The notes under the pieces are model-generated. The model was not told the origin of the DNA and searched no databases. It was given only the letters and a program-made list of their open reading frames with translations. A stretch of 64,000 nt of DNA, taken from Aeromicrobium stalagmiti. Lineage in GTDB: Bacteria > Actinomycetota > Actinomycetes > Propionibacteriales > Nocardioidaceae. Both the position numbers and the translations under genes were made by a program. Below are positions 51,153 through 60,938 of this stretch, in pieces. Numbering within the stretch: position 1 is the stretch's first letter; the number at the start of each line of letters is the position of its first letter. The stretch lies in assembly GCF_013283745.1 (NCBI RefSeq), contig NZ_JABSTZ010000003.1:1-64000 (forward strand), read 5' to 3'.

Positions 51153-53879
51153 TCAGCTCGAGATGCTGGTGTAGCTGACGACGCCGTGCCGCAGCAGGTC
51201 GAGCGACTCGCGGGCCGTCGTGCGCAACGGCCCTGAGCCTGCCGCGTCGGCGACCTGCGCGACGACATCGATGAGCTGCTTCATGGCCCGGACGAAGTCG
51301 CCGGCCGCAAGGTCCATCTCGCTGAGGACGTCGTCGAGGGTCGCGTCGTTGCACCATGACCAGACGGCCTGGGCGAAGCCGAAGTCGGGCTGGCGGAGGA
51401 ACCGCACACGGTGCTCACGCTCGAGGCGTTGCAGGTCGGTGCAGACGTCGGTCATGGTCGTCGCGACCTCGCGGACGTTCTTGGTCGGGAACCGTGCCGT
51501 GGGCAGCTCGTCGGCGCTGCGGGACTCGAACGTCAGCCCGCTGACGACCGCGGCGAGCTCGGCGGCGTCCAGACCCTCCCACGTGCCCTGGCGCAGGCAC
51601 TCGCTGACCAGCAGGTCGAGGTCGCTGTAGAGCCGCTTGAGCTTCATGCCGTCGGCGGTGACCTCGTCGCCGTCGAGGTAGCCCAGCACGTCGAGCACCT
51701 CGCACACGCGGTCGAACTGACGAGCGATGGTGTTGGTGCGCTGCTCGATCCGGCCCCGCTGGTTCTTGGTGTCGCGCTCGAGCTTGAGGTAGCGCTCGGC
51801 CCACCGGGCGTGCTTCTCGCGGTCCGGGCACTCGTGGCACGGGTGCTCGCGCAGCTTCTGGCGGATGGCCGCGATCCGCGGGTCCTCGCGGGTCGGCTGG
51901 TCACGATAGGGCTTGTCGCGGCGCCACGAGGCGGCGTCGGCGCGTCCACGCAGCGCCGACGCGAGATCGCGCCTGGCCTGCGGGTTGCGGGGGTTGAACG
52001 ACTTGGGGATGCGCATCGTCGTGAGGGCCTCGACGGGCGCCGGGAAGTCGATCAGGGCGAGCCGGCGCGCGTGCCTGTTGGCCGTCAGCACCATGGGGCG
52101 CGGACCCTCGTTGTCGGTGACGCGTCCCGGGTCGAGCACGACCGCCAGGCCGGCGAACTTGCCGACCGGGACGTGGATGACATCGCCGGGCTTCAGCTTG
52201 ACCAGCGAGGCGATGACGTCCTCGCGCTCGGCCTGACGACGGGCCTTGGAGCCGGACGCCTCGATGTCGGTCAGGTCGCGACGCAGCTGGGCGTACTCCA
52301 TGAAGTCGCCCCGGTCGCAGGAGATCTGCTCGCTGTAGCCCTCCAGGACGTCGTCGGAGCGGCGGATGTCGCGCGCCATCCCCACGACGGCCCGGTCGGC
52401 CTGGAACTGCGCGAACGACTGCTCCAGCAGCTCGCGGGCAACCGTGCGGCCGACCTGGCCCACCAGGTTGACCGCCATGTTGTAGGAGGGGTGGAACGAC
52501 GAGTTGAGCGGGTAGGTGCGCGTGCTCGCGAGGCCGGCGACCTGCTTGGGGTCGAGCCCGGGCTGCCACAGGACGACGCCGTGCCCCTCGACGTCGATGC
52601 CGCGGCGCCCGGCGCGACCGGTCAGCTGGGTGTACTCCCCCGGCGTGATGTTGGCGTGCGTCTCGCCGTTCCACTTCGAGAGCTTCTCGATGACGACCGA
52701 CCGTGCCGGCATGTTGATGCCCAGCGCGAGCGTCTCGGTGGCGAAGATGACCTTGACGAAGCCGTCGCTGAACAGGTCCTCGACGCATTCCTTGAACGTC
52801 GGCAGCATGCCGGCGTGGTGGGCGGCGATGCCGCGGACGAGCGCGTCGCGGAACTCGTAGTAGCCGAGCACGTGCAGGTCGTCCTCGGGCAGGTGCGAGC
52901 AGGCGGCGTCGACGAACGCGCCGATCTCGGCCTGCTCCTCGGGCGTCGTGAGGGTGATGCGGGCGTCGAGGCACTGCTGTACCGCGGTGGCACACCCGGC
53001 CCGGCTGAAGACGAAGCAGATCGCGGGCAGCAGGCCCTCGGCGTCGAGCCGTTCGACGACCTCGACCCGGCTGGGCGTGCGGTTGCGGCTGTGCGGCCGC
53101 TTGCCGCCCTTGCCCTTGTGGCCCTTCATCATGCGGCTGAGCTGCCAGTCCTCGCGCGCCAGGCGCTCGAGCGCCCGGTTGACCTCGATGCCCCGGTCGT
53201 CGGCGCTGGGCTCGAAGAGCGGGAACATCTTGCGCCCGACCAGCACGTGCTGGTGCAGCGGGATGGGGCGTCGTTCCTCGACGATCGTGACGGTGTCGCC
53301 GCGCACCTCGGTGAGCCAGTCGCCGAACTCCTCGGCGTTGGACACGGTGGCCGACAGCGAGATCACCGACACCGACTCGGCGAGGTGGATGATGACCTCC
53401 TCCCACACGGCGCCGCGCATGCGGTCGGCCAGGTAGTGGACCTCGTCCATCACGACGTAGCCGAGCGTGTCGAGCGTGCGCGAGCCCGCGTAGAGCATGT
53501 TGCGCAGCACCTCGGTCGTCATCACGACGACGGGAGCCTCACCGTTGATCGTGTTGTCACCGGTCAGCAGGCCGACGTTCTCGGCGCCGTAGCGGTCGAC
53601 GAGGTCGGCGAACTTCTGGTTGGACAGGGCTTTGATCGGCGTCGTGTAGAAGCACTTGCGGCCCGTCGCGATCGCAAGATGGACGGCGAACTCGCCCACC
53701 AACGTCTTGCCCGAGCCGGTCGGGGCCGCCACCAGGACGCCGTGCCCGTCCTCGACGGCCCGGCAGGCCTCGACCTGGAAGCCGTCGAGACCGAAGTCGT
53801 AGAGACCGCGGAACTCCGCGAGGTGGGGATACTGCCTGCTGGCCCGGGACTGTGCGTACTTCTCCGCCGGCGAGCTCAT
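51153..53879 (-). CDS. helY: Superfamily II RNA helicase HelY (Ski2/Mtr4-like)
   Basis: A 908-residue DExH helicase. Walker A is VLVAAPTGSGKTLVGEFAVH, motif Ia TTPIKALSNQKF, the DEVH box YVVMDEVHYLADR, motif III SLSATVSN, and motif [14 protein letters not shown]. The C-terminal half has the winged-helix and ratchet-like region of Ski2-type enzymes. RNA unwinding during decay or processing is expected. Its position next to tatC, tatA, pafC and pafB matches Rv2092c in M. tuberculosis. Confidence 0.93.
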   Translation of the reverse strand: MSSPAEKYAQSRASRQYPHLAEFRGLYDFGLDGFQVEACRAVEDGHGVLVAAPTGSGKTLVGEFAVHLAIATGRKCFYTTPIKALSNQKFADLVDRYGAENVGLLTGDNTINGEAPVVVMTTEVLRNMLYAGSRTLDTLGYVVMDEVHYLADRMRGAVWEEVIIHLAESVSVISLSATVSNAEEFGDWLTEVRGDTVTIVEERRPIPLHQHVLVGRKMFPLFEPSADDRGIEVNRALERLAREDWQLSRMMKGHKGKGGKRPHSRNRTPSRVEVVERLDAEGLLPAICFVFSRAGCATAVQQCLDARITLTTPEEQAEIGAFVDAACSHLPEDDLHVLGYYEFRDALVRGIAAHHAGMLPTFKECVEDLFSDGFVKVIFATETLALGINMPARSVVIEKLSKWNGETHANITPGEYTQLTGRAGRRGIDVEGHGVVLWQPGLDPKQVAGLASTRTYPLNSSFHPSYNMAVNLVGQVGRTVARELLEQSFAQFQADRAVVGMARDIRRSDDVLEGYSEQISCDRGDFMEYAQLRRDLTDIEASGSKARRQAEREDVIASLVKLKPGDVIHVPVGKFAGLAVVLDPGRVTDNEGPRPMVLTANRHARRLALIDFPAPVEALTTMRIPKSFNPRNPQARRDLASALRGRADAASWRRDKPYRDQPTREDPRIAAIRQKLREHPCHECPDREKHARWAERYLKLERDTKNQRGRIEQRTNTIARQFDRVCEVLDVLGYLDGDEVTADGMKLKRLYSDLDLLVSECLRQGTWEGLDAAELAAVVSGLTFESRSADELPTARFPTKNVREVATTMTDVCTDLQRLEREHRVRFLRQPDFGFAQAVWSWCNDATLDDVLSEMDLAAGDFVRAMKQLIDVVAQVADAAGSGPLRTTARESLDLLRHGVVSYTSISS

Positions 53880-53888
53880 GCCCCCAGC

Positions 53889-54770
53889 CTACGGGGGCGG
53901 CCGTGGGGCGAAGACGCGCAACGCGCCCGGCTGGACGGTCGTCGTCATCGGGAGGGGCCCGAGACGCTCGCCGTCGCCGTACGCCACGATGTCCGGCGAC
54001 GAGAGCGTCACCTCCCGCACGAGGTGCCGCTCGAACTCCGGCAGCGTGACGTGCGTGCCGCGGTACAGCTGCGGGAAGACCCGCAGGAACTTCACCTTGC
54101 TCACGGGGTTGATCACGACCACGTCAAGCAGGCCGTCGTCGAGCTCGGCTCCCTCGCAGATCCGCAGTCCGCCGCCGAAGGACGGACCGTTGCCGACGGC
54201 GACGAGCATCGCCTCACGCTCGATCGTCACGCCGTCGAGGGTCAACGTGAAGGGCAGCGGCTGGAACGCGCGCAGCTCGGCGACGATCGCGATGTTGTAG
54301 CGCATGTTGCCGCGCGGCCACGTCATCGCATTGGCTCGCTCGTTGACCTTGGAGTCGAACCCCGAGGCCACCACCGTGGCGACGTAGGCCTCGTCGGTGC
54401 GCGCCAGGTCGATCGTCCTGACGTGTCCCGCGACGATCAGGTCGATGGCGGCGTCGACGTCCTTGACCGGGATGCCGAGCGAGCGCGCGGTGTCGTTGCC
54501 GGTGCCGGCCGGGATGAGGCCGAACACGAGGTCGGAGTCGGCCACGTGGTCGAGCACGCCGTGCAGGGCCCCGTCGCCACCGACGACCACGACCCCGTGC
54601 AGGCCTGCGTCGATCGCCTGCTTGAGCTGGTCACGGGCCGACGGTGCGTCGTCACCCTGGATCGTCACGGTCGTGTGGCCGGCCTGCCCCAGACGCTCAG
54701 CCGCCCTCGCCGCGATCGACACTCCGCGACGCCTGCCGGAGGTGGGGTTGACGACGAGGGCGAGGTGCAT
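53889..54770 (-). CDS. Diacylglycerol kinase family lipid kinase
   Basis: A 293-residue lipid kinase. The nucleotide-binding motif is VVVVGGDGALHGVLD (GGDGA in place of the common GGDGT), followed by GLIPAGTGNDTARSLGIP. The first strand reads ALVVNPTSGRRRG. Phosphorylation of diacylglycerol or a related lipid is expected. The gene sits between helY and tatC, as its relatives often do, but no functional link is known. Confidence 0.9.
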   Translation of the reverse strand: MHLALVVNPTSGRRRGVSIAARAAERLGQAGHTTVTIQGDDAPSARDQLKQAIDAGLHGVVVVGGDGALHGVLDHVADSDLVFGLIPAGTGNDTARSLGIPVKDVDAAIDLIVAGHVRTIDLARTDEAYVATVVASGFDSKVNERANAMTWPRGNMRYNIAIVAELRAFQPLPFTLTLDGVTIEREAMLVAVGNGPSFGGGLRICEGAELDDGLLDVVVINPVSKVKFLRVFPQLYRGTHVTLPEFERHLVREVTLSSPDIVAYGDGERLGPLPMTTTVQPGALRVFAPRPPP

Positions 54771-54809
54771 GGCAGCAGCCTACGATCTGCCGGTCCCCGG
54801 CAGGGCGTT

Positions 54810-55634
54810 TCAGTCGTCCAGCGACGAGACCTCGTCGTCGGCCAGCTCTGCCTCGGCGGCGGCCTTGCCGCGCTTGCGGTCGGTGAGCTTCGCGATGATC
54901 TCGGAGATGAAGTACAGGACGGTCATCGGCGCGGCGAGGAACACCATCGTCAGCGGGTCGGTCGTGGGGGTCGCGATGGCCGCGAAGATGAAGATGCCGA
55001 TGACGATCCACGGGCGGGCGTTGGCCAGCTGGCGGGCGCTGACGGCGCCGATGCGGTTGAGGATCACCACGACGAGCGGGATCTCGGCCGCGACGCCGAA
55101 CACGAGCATCATCCGGATGATGAAGTCGAAGTACTCCGCACCCGTGAGCAGCGACCCGAACCCGTCGGGCACGAAGCCGATCAGCACCTCCATCGCCTTC
55201 GGCAGCACGATGTAGGCCAGGCCGGCACCGCTCACGAACAGCGGGGCCCCGGTCGCGGTGAGCAGCAGTGCCCAGCGCTTCTCGTTGCGGTGCAGCGCCG
55301 GGAGCACGAAGCCCCAGATCTGCCACAGCCACACGGGGCTGGACAGCAGGACGCCCACGACCAGCGAGATCTTCAGCTGGAACTGGAACGCGCCACCGAT
55401 GCCGGTGATGACGATGTCGGTCTCGATGCCGCGGTCGGACAGCAGCGGACGGATGTCATTGTAGGGCTCGGTCAGGAAGTTGAGGATCGGCTCGTAGTAG
55501 ATCCAGGCGACGACCGTACCGATGACGATGGCCAGCACGGCGCGCACCAGCCGTGTGCGCAGCTCGCGCAGGTGTCCCATGAGCGGCATCGTGCCGCCCG
55601 GTGCCGGGGCAGGCTTGCCGCTTCTCAGCGCCAA
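54810..55634 (-). CDS. tatC: Twin-arginine translocase subunit TatC
   Basis: A 274-residue membrane receptor for twin-arginine signal peptides. The family start MPLMGHLRELRTRLVRAVLA and six helices are visible, with FGVAAEIPLVVVILNRIG typical of TatC. TTG 55634 lies 3 bases after the tatA stop; an alternative start is the internal ATG of MPLMGHL. A charged cytoplasmic tail ends it. Confidence 0.94.
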   Translation of the reverse strand: MALRSGKPAPAPGGTMPLMGHLRELRTRLVRAVLAIVIGTVVAWIYYEPILNFLTEPYNDIRPLLSDRGIETDIVITGIGGAFQFQLKISLVVGVLLSSPVWLWQIWGFVLPALHRNEKRWALLLTATGAPLFVSGAGLAYIVLPKAMEVLIGFVPDGFGSLLTGAEYFDFIIRMMLVFGVAAEIPLVVVILNRIGAVSARQLANARPWIVIGIFIFAAIATPTTDPLTMVFLAAPMTVLYFISEIIAKLTDRKRGKAAAEAELADDEVSSLDD

Positions 55635-55637
55635 GCG

Positions 55638-55883
55638 TCAGGCCTGTCCGGACTTCTTGTTCAGCTCGGACGGCTCGGGCGCCTCGGTGGCCTCGATCGT
55701 CTCGAGGGACGCGGGCTTCGTGGGCTCGTCATCGTCGTCGTGCAGCGCCTTGACCTCGGTCTTGAAGATGCGCAGGGCCTTGCCCGAGCCGCGTGCGAGC
55801 TCGGGGAGCTTCTTGCCCCCGAAGAGCAGCAGCACGACGCCGAGCACGATCAAGATCTCGGTGGGGCCGATCTGACGGAACAT
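55638..55883 (-). CDS. tatA: Twin-arginine translocase subunit TatA
   Basis: An 81-residue protein with one membrane helix (EILIVLGVVLLLFGGKKLPEL) followed by an amphipathic helix (ARGSGKALRIFKTEVKAL) and an acidic tail. TatA polymerises to form the pore. It lies between pafC and tatC, the gene order of M. tuberculosis. Confidence 0.95.
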   Translation of the reverse strand: MFRQIGPTEILIVLGVVLLLFGGKKLPELARGSGKALRIFKTEVKALHDDDDEPTKPASLETIEATEAPEPSELNKKSGQA

Positions 55884-55892
55884 GGGGTCTCC

Positions 55893-56861
55893 TCAAAGGG
55901 TGGTGACTGGTTCATCGTACGCCTGCAAGGCTAGGCGAGCGTCCTCAACCACCTGTGAACGGAGCGTGTCCGGCTCGATGACGGAGACCGACCCGGCGTT
56001 GCGGAGGACGAGGCGTCGCAGCCAGGCCCAGTCGGCGCCGTAGACCTTGGCCCGCCACACGCCGTCGTCGCTCTCCTCGATCAGGTCGACCTGGTAGTAC
56101 TCGGTCAGCCAGTGCGCGCGGGGGTGCAGGTCGACGAGCACGTAGGGGGTCTGGTCGCCCACGGTGAAGAACCCGTCGGACAGGTCGCGCGGCGTGGCGT
56201 CGTGGTCCTCGGCGTCGGTGCCGGTGACCTGGGCCGCGAGGATGCGGTCGAGGCGGAAGAAGCGCAGGTCCTCGGCCTTGAGGCACCACGCCTCGAGATA
56301 GAGGCGACCCTGCTCGGTGAAGAGGCGTCGCGGGTCGACCTCGCGGTCGGACTGCTCGTCACGGGTCGCGGTGGCATACGTGATCTGCAGTCGCTTGCCA
56401 CTGGCGAGGGCATGGACGATGGCGCCGTGGATGACGGGGTCGGTCTCGTCGAGCAGGACGTCGACGGGGGCCGACACGGTGTCGCCGACGGCGCTCTCGA
56501 GCTTGGCCAGCGCGCTGTCGATCACGGTGAGCTCGGGCCCGCTTGCCGATGCGCGCAGGGTGCGCAGCGCCACGATGAGCGCCACGCCCTCGCGCGCACT
56601 GATGCGCAGCGGACGGGTCATGAACTCCGCGTCACGGATGTGGACGATGCCGTCCTGCTCGAGCGCGGTGAGGTCGAAGTCGATCAGCTCGCCGGCGTAC
56701 TCCCCCGTGCCGGTGTACATCAGCAGGCGCAGGTCGTCGCGGATGACCTTGGGGGTCACACCGAACTCGGCCGCCACCTCGTTGACCGGGACGCCGTCGT
56801 TGCCCTGCAGGTAGGGCACCATCGCGAGCATCCGCACGACCTGCTGCTGCGACCTGCTCAC
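55893..56861 (-). CDS. pafC: WYL-domain transcriptional regulator PafC
   Basis: A 322-residue protein with an N-terminal winged HTH (VPYLQGNDGVPVNEVAAEFGVTP is the recognition part) and a WYL domain (GRLYLEAWCLKAEDLRFFRLDRI). In mycobacteria PafB and PafC act together as activator of the RecA-independent DNA damage response, despite their names as proteasome accessory factors. GTG 56861 overlaps the pafB stop by 4 bases. Confidence 0.93.
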   Translation of the reverse strand: MSRSQQQVVRMLAMVPYLQGNDGVPVNEVAAEFGVTPKVIRDDLRLLMYTGTGEYAGELIDFDLTALEQDGIVHIRDAEFMTRPLRISAREGVALIVALRTLRASASGPELTVIDSALAKLESAVGDTVSAPVDVLLDETDPVIHGAIVHALASGKRLQITYATATRDEQSDREVDPRRLFTEQGRLYLEAWCLKAEDLRFFRLDRILAAQVTGTDAEDHDATPRDLSDGFFTVGDQTPYVLVDLHPRAHWLTEYYQVDLIEESDDGVWRAKVYGADWAWLRRLVLRNAGSVSVIEPDTLRSQVVEDARLALQAYDEPVTTL

Positions 56862-57829
56862 GAGGCTCCCTCCAGCTGGCCGCTCACGGCAGCACGCAGG
56901 CGCTGGATCACGGCCTCGCGCACGTCGGGAGGCGACACCACGACGACGTCGGGCCCGTAGGACGCGACCTCGGACGCCAGCTCCCAGCGCGACGAGTAGC
57001 GGATCTCGACCTCGTCGAGGTCGTCGCCCAGGGGGGTGACCTTCTCGGCGAGGCGGCGCAGCGACTGGCCTCGCCCGGTGCGGATGCGCAGGACCGCGGC
57101 CTCGACGGGATCGGGCGGGAACAGGGCCCGGGCGATCTCCTTCATGTCGGTGCCCTCGGGGATCTCGTAGGACCCCGGTGCTCCCTGGGTCTCGACGTCG
57201 CCGATGACGCGGGAGAGGCGGAAGATGCGGGCCGCATCGCGGTCGAGGTCGAAGCCTCCGACGTACCACCGGTCGTGCCACGAGATGATGCCCCACGGCT
57301 GCAGGTGTCGCGTCATGGGCTCGGCGTTGGGGCGGGCGTAGACGAAGGTCACCGGGACCCTTCGGGTGACCGCGTCCCACATCGCGTCGAACGACGGCTC
57401 GTCGGTCGACAGCTTGGGCTCGGCCATCCGCAGGACGCTGGTGTCGACGTCGACACCGATGGCCTTGAGCTTGACGAGAGCGGTGGTCGAGTCGCTCGCG
57501 AGCCCGGCATGCTCCCAGACCTGGGTGGCCAGACCGATGACGGCGGCCTCCTCGCGGGTCAGCTCGAGATCGGGCAGCTCGGCCTCGTCACGACGGATCC
57601 GGTAGCCCGGCTCGTCGTTGAAGTACTTGTCGTTCTGCCCCATCTCCACGTTGATGCCGAGCTCGCGGAGCTCTTCCTTGTCGCGCTCGAACTTGCGGTC
57701 GAACGCCTGCGGCGTCGAGTCGCGATAGTCGGCGATCGACTCGCGGATCTGGTCCTTCGTGAGGTACTGACGACTGACCAGGAGAGCGAAGATGAGGTTC
57801 ATCAACCTCTCGGTCTTGCGCTCGGCCAT
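56858..57829 (-). CDS. pafB: WYL-domain transcriptional regulator PafB
   Basis: A 323-residue paralogue of PafC. The HTH region starts RLMNLIFALLVSRQYLTKDQIRE (helices 1-2), and the WYL region is seen in LQPWGIISWHDRWYVGGFDLDRDAARIFRLSRV. It forms a hetero-regulator with PafC (known in mycobacteria and Arthrobacter). ATG 57829 begins MAERKTERLMNL. It is 12 bases after the FKBP gene. Confidence 0.93.
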   Translation of the reverse strand: MAERKTERLMNLIFALLVSRQYLTKDQIRESIADYRDSTPQAFDRKFERDKEELRELGINVEMGQNDKYFNDEPGYRIRRDEAELPDLELTREEAAVIGLATQVWEHAGLASDSTTALVKLKAIGVDVDTSVLRMAEPKLSTDEPSFDAMWDAVTRRVPVTFVYARPNAEPMTRHLQPWGIISWHDRWYVGGFDLDRDAARIFRLSRVIGDVETQGAPGSYEIPEGTDMKEIARALFPPDPVEAAVLRIRTGRGQSLRRLAEKVTPLGDDLDEVEIRYSSRWELASEVASYGPDVVVVSPPDVREAVIQRLRAAVSGQLEGAS

Positions 57830-57841
57830 GAAGAGAGGATG

Positions 57842-58756
57842 TCAGGAAGCGTCGAGCAAGTCGATGGCGAAGATCAGCGTGTCGCCCTTCTTGATGATGT
57901 CGCCCTGCGGGGCGTCGCCGTACGCCTTGTCGGCGGGACACACCAGGACGACCCGGCTGCCGATCGGCTGGCCGACCAGGAGGTCGTCCCAGCAGGCGAT
58001 GAGGCCACCTGTGCCGACCGGGAAGCTCGCGGGCGCCTTGGACCACGACTCGTCGAAGACCTTGCCGTCGGGGTAGACCTGACCGACGTACTGCGCGGTG
58101 AGGGTCTGGCCCTTCTCGATCTTCGCGCCGTCGCCCTTGATGACGGTGTAGAGCGCTTCCTTGCTGACCTTCTTCTTGGTCTTGCCGGACGTCGTGAAGC
58201 CCGACGGGTGCTTGTCACCGTCGAGCTTGATCTGCGGGACGTCGGAGGGCAGCTTCTTGCTGGTGCCGGTCACCTCGGTCGGGACCTTGGAGACGATGTC
58301 GAAGACCAGCACCATGGTGTCGGCCTTCTTGATCTCGAAGCTCGGCTGACCCGTGGCGCCGAAGCCGTCCTTCGGTGGGATCGCGACGAGCACGCGGCTG
58401 CCGACCTTGCGGCCGTCGAGTCCCTTGACGAAACCGGCGAGGATCGTGGTGGTCGACAACGAGATCGTCTGGGGCGCGGCGGCGTAGGTGCTGTCGAACA
58501 GCTTGCCCGTGGTGCCGTTGACGCCGACGTAGTCGAGCTTGACCGAGTCGCCCTCCTTCAGCTCGTCGCCGCTGCCCTCCTTGAGGACCTTGCTCTCGGT
58601 CTTGGTGACCTTGAAGCCCTTGGTGACCGTGACCTTCGGGGTCTTGGCGTCGCTGACCTTGACGGCCGAGAGGTCTGCGCTCCCGCCGTCGTCACTGCCA
58701 CCGCATCCTGCGAGGACGAGGCTTGCGGCAACGGATGCCAGGAGGATTCGACGCAC
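57842..58756 (-). CDS. FKBP-type peptidyl-prolyl isomerase lipoprotein, two domains
   Basis: A 304-residue lipoprotein; the lipobox LAGC follows MRRILLASVAASLV, with Cys18. Two FKBP modules follow: residues about 60-155 (GDSVKLDYVGVNGTTGKLFDSTY, VAIPPKDGFGATGQP) and about 200-300 (QTLTAQYVGQVYPDGKVFDESW, GDTLIFAIDLLDA). Extracytoplasmic folding help is expected. GTG 58756 is the only start that leads into the signal peptide. It sits between pafA and pafB on the same strand, a common actinobacterial position. Confidence 0.9.
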   Translation of the reverse strand: MRRILLASVAASLVLAGCGGSDDGGSADLSAVKVSDAKTPKVTVTKGFKVTKTESKVLKEGSGDELKEGDSVKLDYVGVNGTTGKLFDSTYAAAPQTISLSTTTILAGFVKGLDGRKVGSRVLVAIPPKDGFGATGQPSFEIKKADTMVLVFDIVSKVPTEVTGTSKKLPSDVPQIKLDGDKHPSGFTTSGKTKKKVSKEALYTVIKGDGAKIEKGQTLTAQYVGQVYPDGKVFDESWSKAPASFPVGTGGLIACWDDLLVGQPIGSRVVLVCPADKAYGDAPQGDIIKKGDTLIFAIDLLDAS

Positions 58757-58825
58757 GGGTACGACCTTCGGTGGACGGCAACAGATCGTGGCCCACTGTA
58801 ACGGCCGCGCCAAAGGCCTCCGGAC

Positions 58826-60187
58826 TCACATCCCGTCGATGAGTCGCTGGACCCGTTCGTCCTGGGAGCGGAAGGGATCCTTGCACAGGACCGTGCGCTG
58901 GGCCTGGTCGTTGAGCTTGAGGTGGACCCAGTCGACGGTGAAGTCGCGCCGCCGTTCCTGGGCCCGCTTGATGAAGTCGCCGCGCAGCCGCGCACGGGTC
59001 GTCTGCGGCGGGATCGACTTGGCCGCGAAGACGTCGAGGTCGTTGGTCACCCGGGCGACGGCGCCCTTCTTCTCCAGCAGGTAGAAGATGCCGCGGTCGC
59101 GTCGGATGTCGTGATAGGCGAGGTCGAGCTGCGCGATGCGGGGGTCGCTCCAGCTCATGTCGTGCGTGGTGCGGTAGCGGTCGAGCAGCTTGTACTTGAT
59201 GACCCAGTCGACCTCACGCTCGACGAGCGACAGGTCCTCGGACTCCACGGCCTTGAGCGTGCGCTCCCACAGGTCGAGTGCACGGGTGATGGTGGGCGTG
59301 TGCAGGCCGTTCTTGTCGACGAACTCGGCGGCCTTGCCGAAGTACTCGGCCTGGATCTCCAGCGCCGACAGCTCACGGCCGTTGGCCAGCTGCACCTTGC
59401 GACGCCCGGTCATGTCGTGGGCGATCTCGCGGATCGCGCGGATCGGGTTGTCGAGCGTCATGTCGCGCATCGTCACGCCGCTCTCGATCATCCGCAGCAC
59501 CAGGTCGGTCGTCGCGACCTTGAGCAGCGTCGTCGTCTCGCTCATGTTGGAGTCGCCGACGATGACGTGGAGGCGACGGAACCGCTCGGCATCGGCGTGC
59601 GGCTCGTCACGGGTGTTGATGATCGGGCGCGACCGGGTCGTGGCGCTGGAGACGCCCTCCCAGATGTGCTCGGCGCGCTGGCTGACCGAGAAGATCGTCC
59701 CGCGCGGGGTCTGCTGGATCTTGCCGGCGCCGCAGATGATCTGCCGCGACACCAGGAACGGGATCAGGACGTCGGCCAGGCGGCTGAACTCCCCCGCCCG
59801 GCTCACGAGGTAGTTCTCGTGGCAGCCGTAGGAGTTGCCGGCCGAGTCGGTGTTGTTCTTGAACAGATAGATGTCGCCCTCGACCCCGTCGTCGGCCAGT
59901 CGCTTCTGGGCGTCGATCATCAGGCCCTCGAGGATGCGCTCGCCCGCGCGGTCGTGCGTGACCAGGTCGACGAGGTCGTCGCACTCGGGCGTGGCGTACT
60001 CGGGGTGGCTGCCGACGTCGAGGTAGAGCCGGGCCCCGTTGCGCAGGAAGACGTTGCTGCTGCGACCCCACGAGACGACCCGCCGGAACAGGTAGCGCGC
60101 CACCTCGTCGGGCGACAGGCGGCGCTGGCCCTTGAACGAACACGTGACGCCGTACTCATTCTCGATGCCGAAGATCCGCCGGTCCAT
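58826..60187 (-). CDS. pafA: Pup-protein ligase PafA
   Basis: Attaches Pup to lysines of target proteins, marking them for the proteasome. The 453-residue protein opens [20 protein letters not shown] with the metal-binding Glu9, and carries the putative base Asp57 in [15 protein letters not shown] and the long [19 protein letters not shown] block. On the minus strand TAGGCT lies 6 nt before ATG 60187, so a leaderless start there is preferred over GTG 60193. prcA and prcB follow further right; dop and pup are outside the window. Confidence 0.96.
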   Translation of the reverse strand: MDRRIFGIENEYGVTCSFKGQRRLSPDEVARYLFRRVVSWGRSSNVFLRNGARLYLDVGSHPEYATPECDDLVDLVTHDRAGERILEGLMIDAQKRLADDGVEGDIYLFKNNTDSAGNSYGCHENYLVSRAGEFSRLADVLIPFLVSRQIICGAGKIQQTPRGTIFSVSQRAEHIWEGVSSATTRSRPIINTRDEPHADAERFRRLHVIVGDSNMSETTTLLKVATTDLVLRMIESGVTMRDMTLDNPIRAIREIAHDMTGRRKVQLANGRELSALEIQAEYFGKAAEFVDKNGLHTPTITRALDLWERTLKAVESEDLSLVEREVDWVIKYKLLDRYRTTHDMSWSDPRIAQLDLAYHDIRRDRGIFYLLEKKGAVARVTNDLDVFAAKSIPPQTTRARLRGDFIKRAQERRRDFTVDWVHLKLNDQAQRTVLCKDPFRSQDERVQRLIDGM

Positions 60188-60244
60188 GGACACAGCCTAG
60201 TCGCGTGGGGGTTGCCGCGCGCCGCGACGCGCGAACCCGGGACC

Positions 60245-60852
60245 CTGACGGCCTGTGCGATCGTGGTGCGCACGAGCGACCGCGAGCCCGGCCATCCGCT
60301 GGCGGCGATGATCCGGTCGGCGGCCGAGGGCCGGTTTCCGCCGGTCGACGGTGGCTGGCACCGCGTGCCACCGTGGCGCGAGGGGCTCGAAGCCGCGGTC
60401 GCGTTCACGGGGCGCACGATCCGCGCCTGGTCTCGGCCGTCGCCGGATCCGGCAGCTGGATCGACAGCCTCGACGCGGTGCTCGTCGCCCGCGGCGCCGG
60501 TGGCCGGCCGGTGCTGGTCGACCGGCCTGATCTCGTCGATCACCCGCGCGTCGCGTTCGCGGCCGCCGTGCGCGACGAGCTGCGGGTCCTCGGCCGAGCG
60601 GATCCGGGACGCCGCGACGTCGTGATCGTCTCGCGCGGGCTGGCGGGCCTCACCGAGCTCAGCCTCGAGATCCAGCCGTCCCGTCGGGGCCACGGCGCGG
60701 CTGGGAACCTCGTCGCGGACGCGTTGACGAGCGTCCCGGCGGGCGAGATCGTGGTCGCGGCCGTCTCGCCCGGCAACGCCGCGAGCCTGCGTGCTCTGCT
60801 GGGCGCCGGCTTCACCCCGGTCGGCTCGATGCAGCTGTTCCGGCGGGCCTGA
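60245..60852 (+). pseudogene. Broken acetyltransferase-like gene (internal deletion and frame change)
   Basis: Protein-like sequence runs in one frame (SDREPGHPLAAMIRSAAEG, FPPVDGGWHRVPPWREGLEA, AVAFTG) to about 60408, then continues in another frame from about 60408 (AHDPRLVSAVAGSGSWIDSLDAV) to the stop at 60852. Related actinobacterial proteins, as I recall them, carry some 25-35 residues between these blocks, which are missing here. The C-terminal half (NAASLRALLGAGFTPVGSMQLF) looks like a GNAT tail. No clear start codon is seen; CTG 60245 or GTG 60263 are possible. It is divergent from pafA. Confidence 0.65.
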
Positions 60853-60938
60853 CGAGCTGGTTCCCGCCGGTCTGCGATCCGCGTTCATCCCTGCCATCTC
60901 CAAACAGACGTGTCAGTGGCGACCCCTAGGTTGGAGGT

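Noticed and set aside
51411..55934. A 1507-codon open frame opposite helY, the lipid kinase, tatC and tatA
   Set aside because: Composition is low-complexity Val/Asp/Arg/Leu and it spans four well-supported genes on the other strand.
58922..60625. Long open frame on the plus strand opposite pafA
   Set aside because: It is the antisense of pafA with an Arg/Gly/Val-rich composition typical of high-GC shadow frames; only its last part (after 60245) is protein-like and is reported as a broken gene.
60890..60938. LexA box before the second DUF222-HNH gene
   Set aside because: No CGAAC-N4-GTTCG-like sequence is present; only a ribosome site and a possible -10 are seen.
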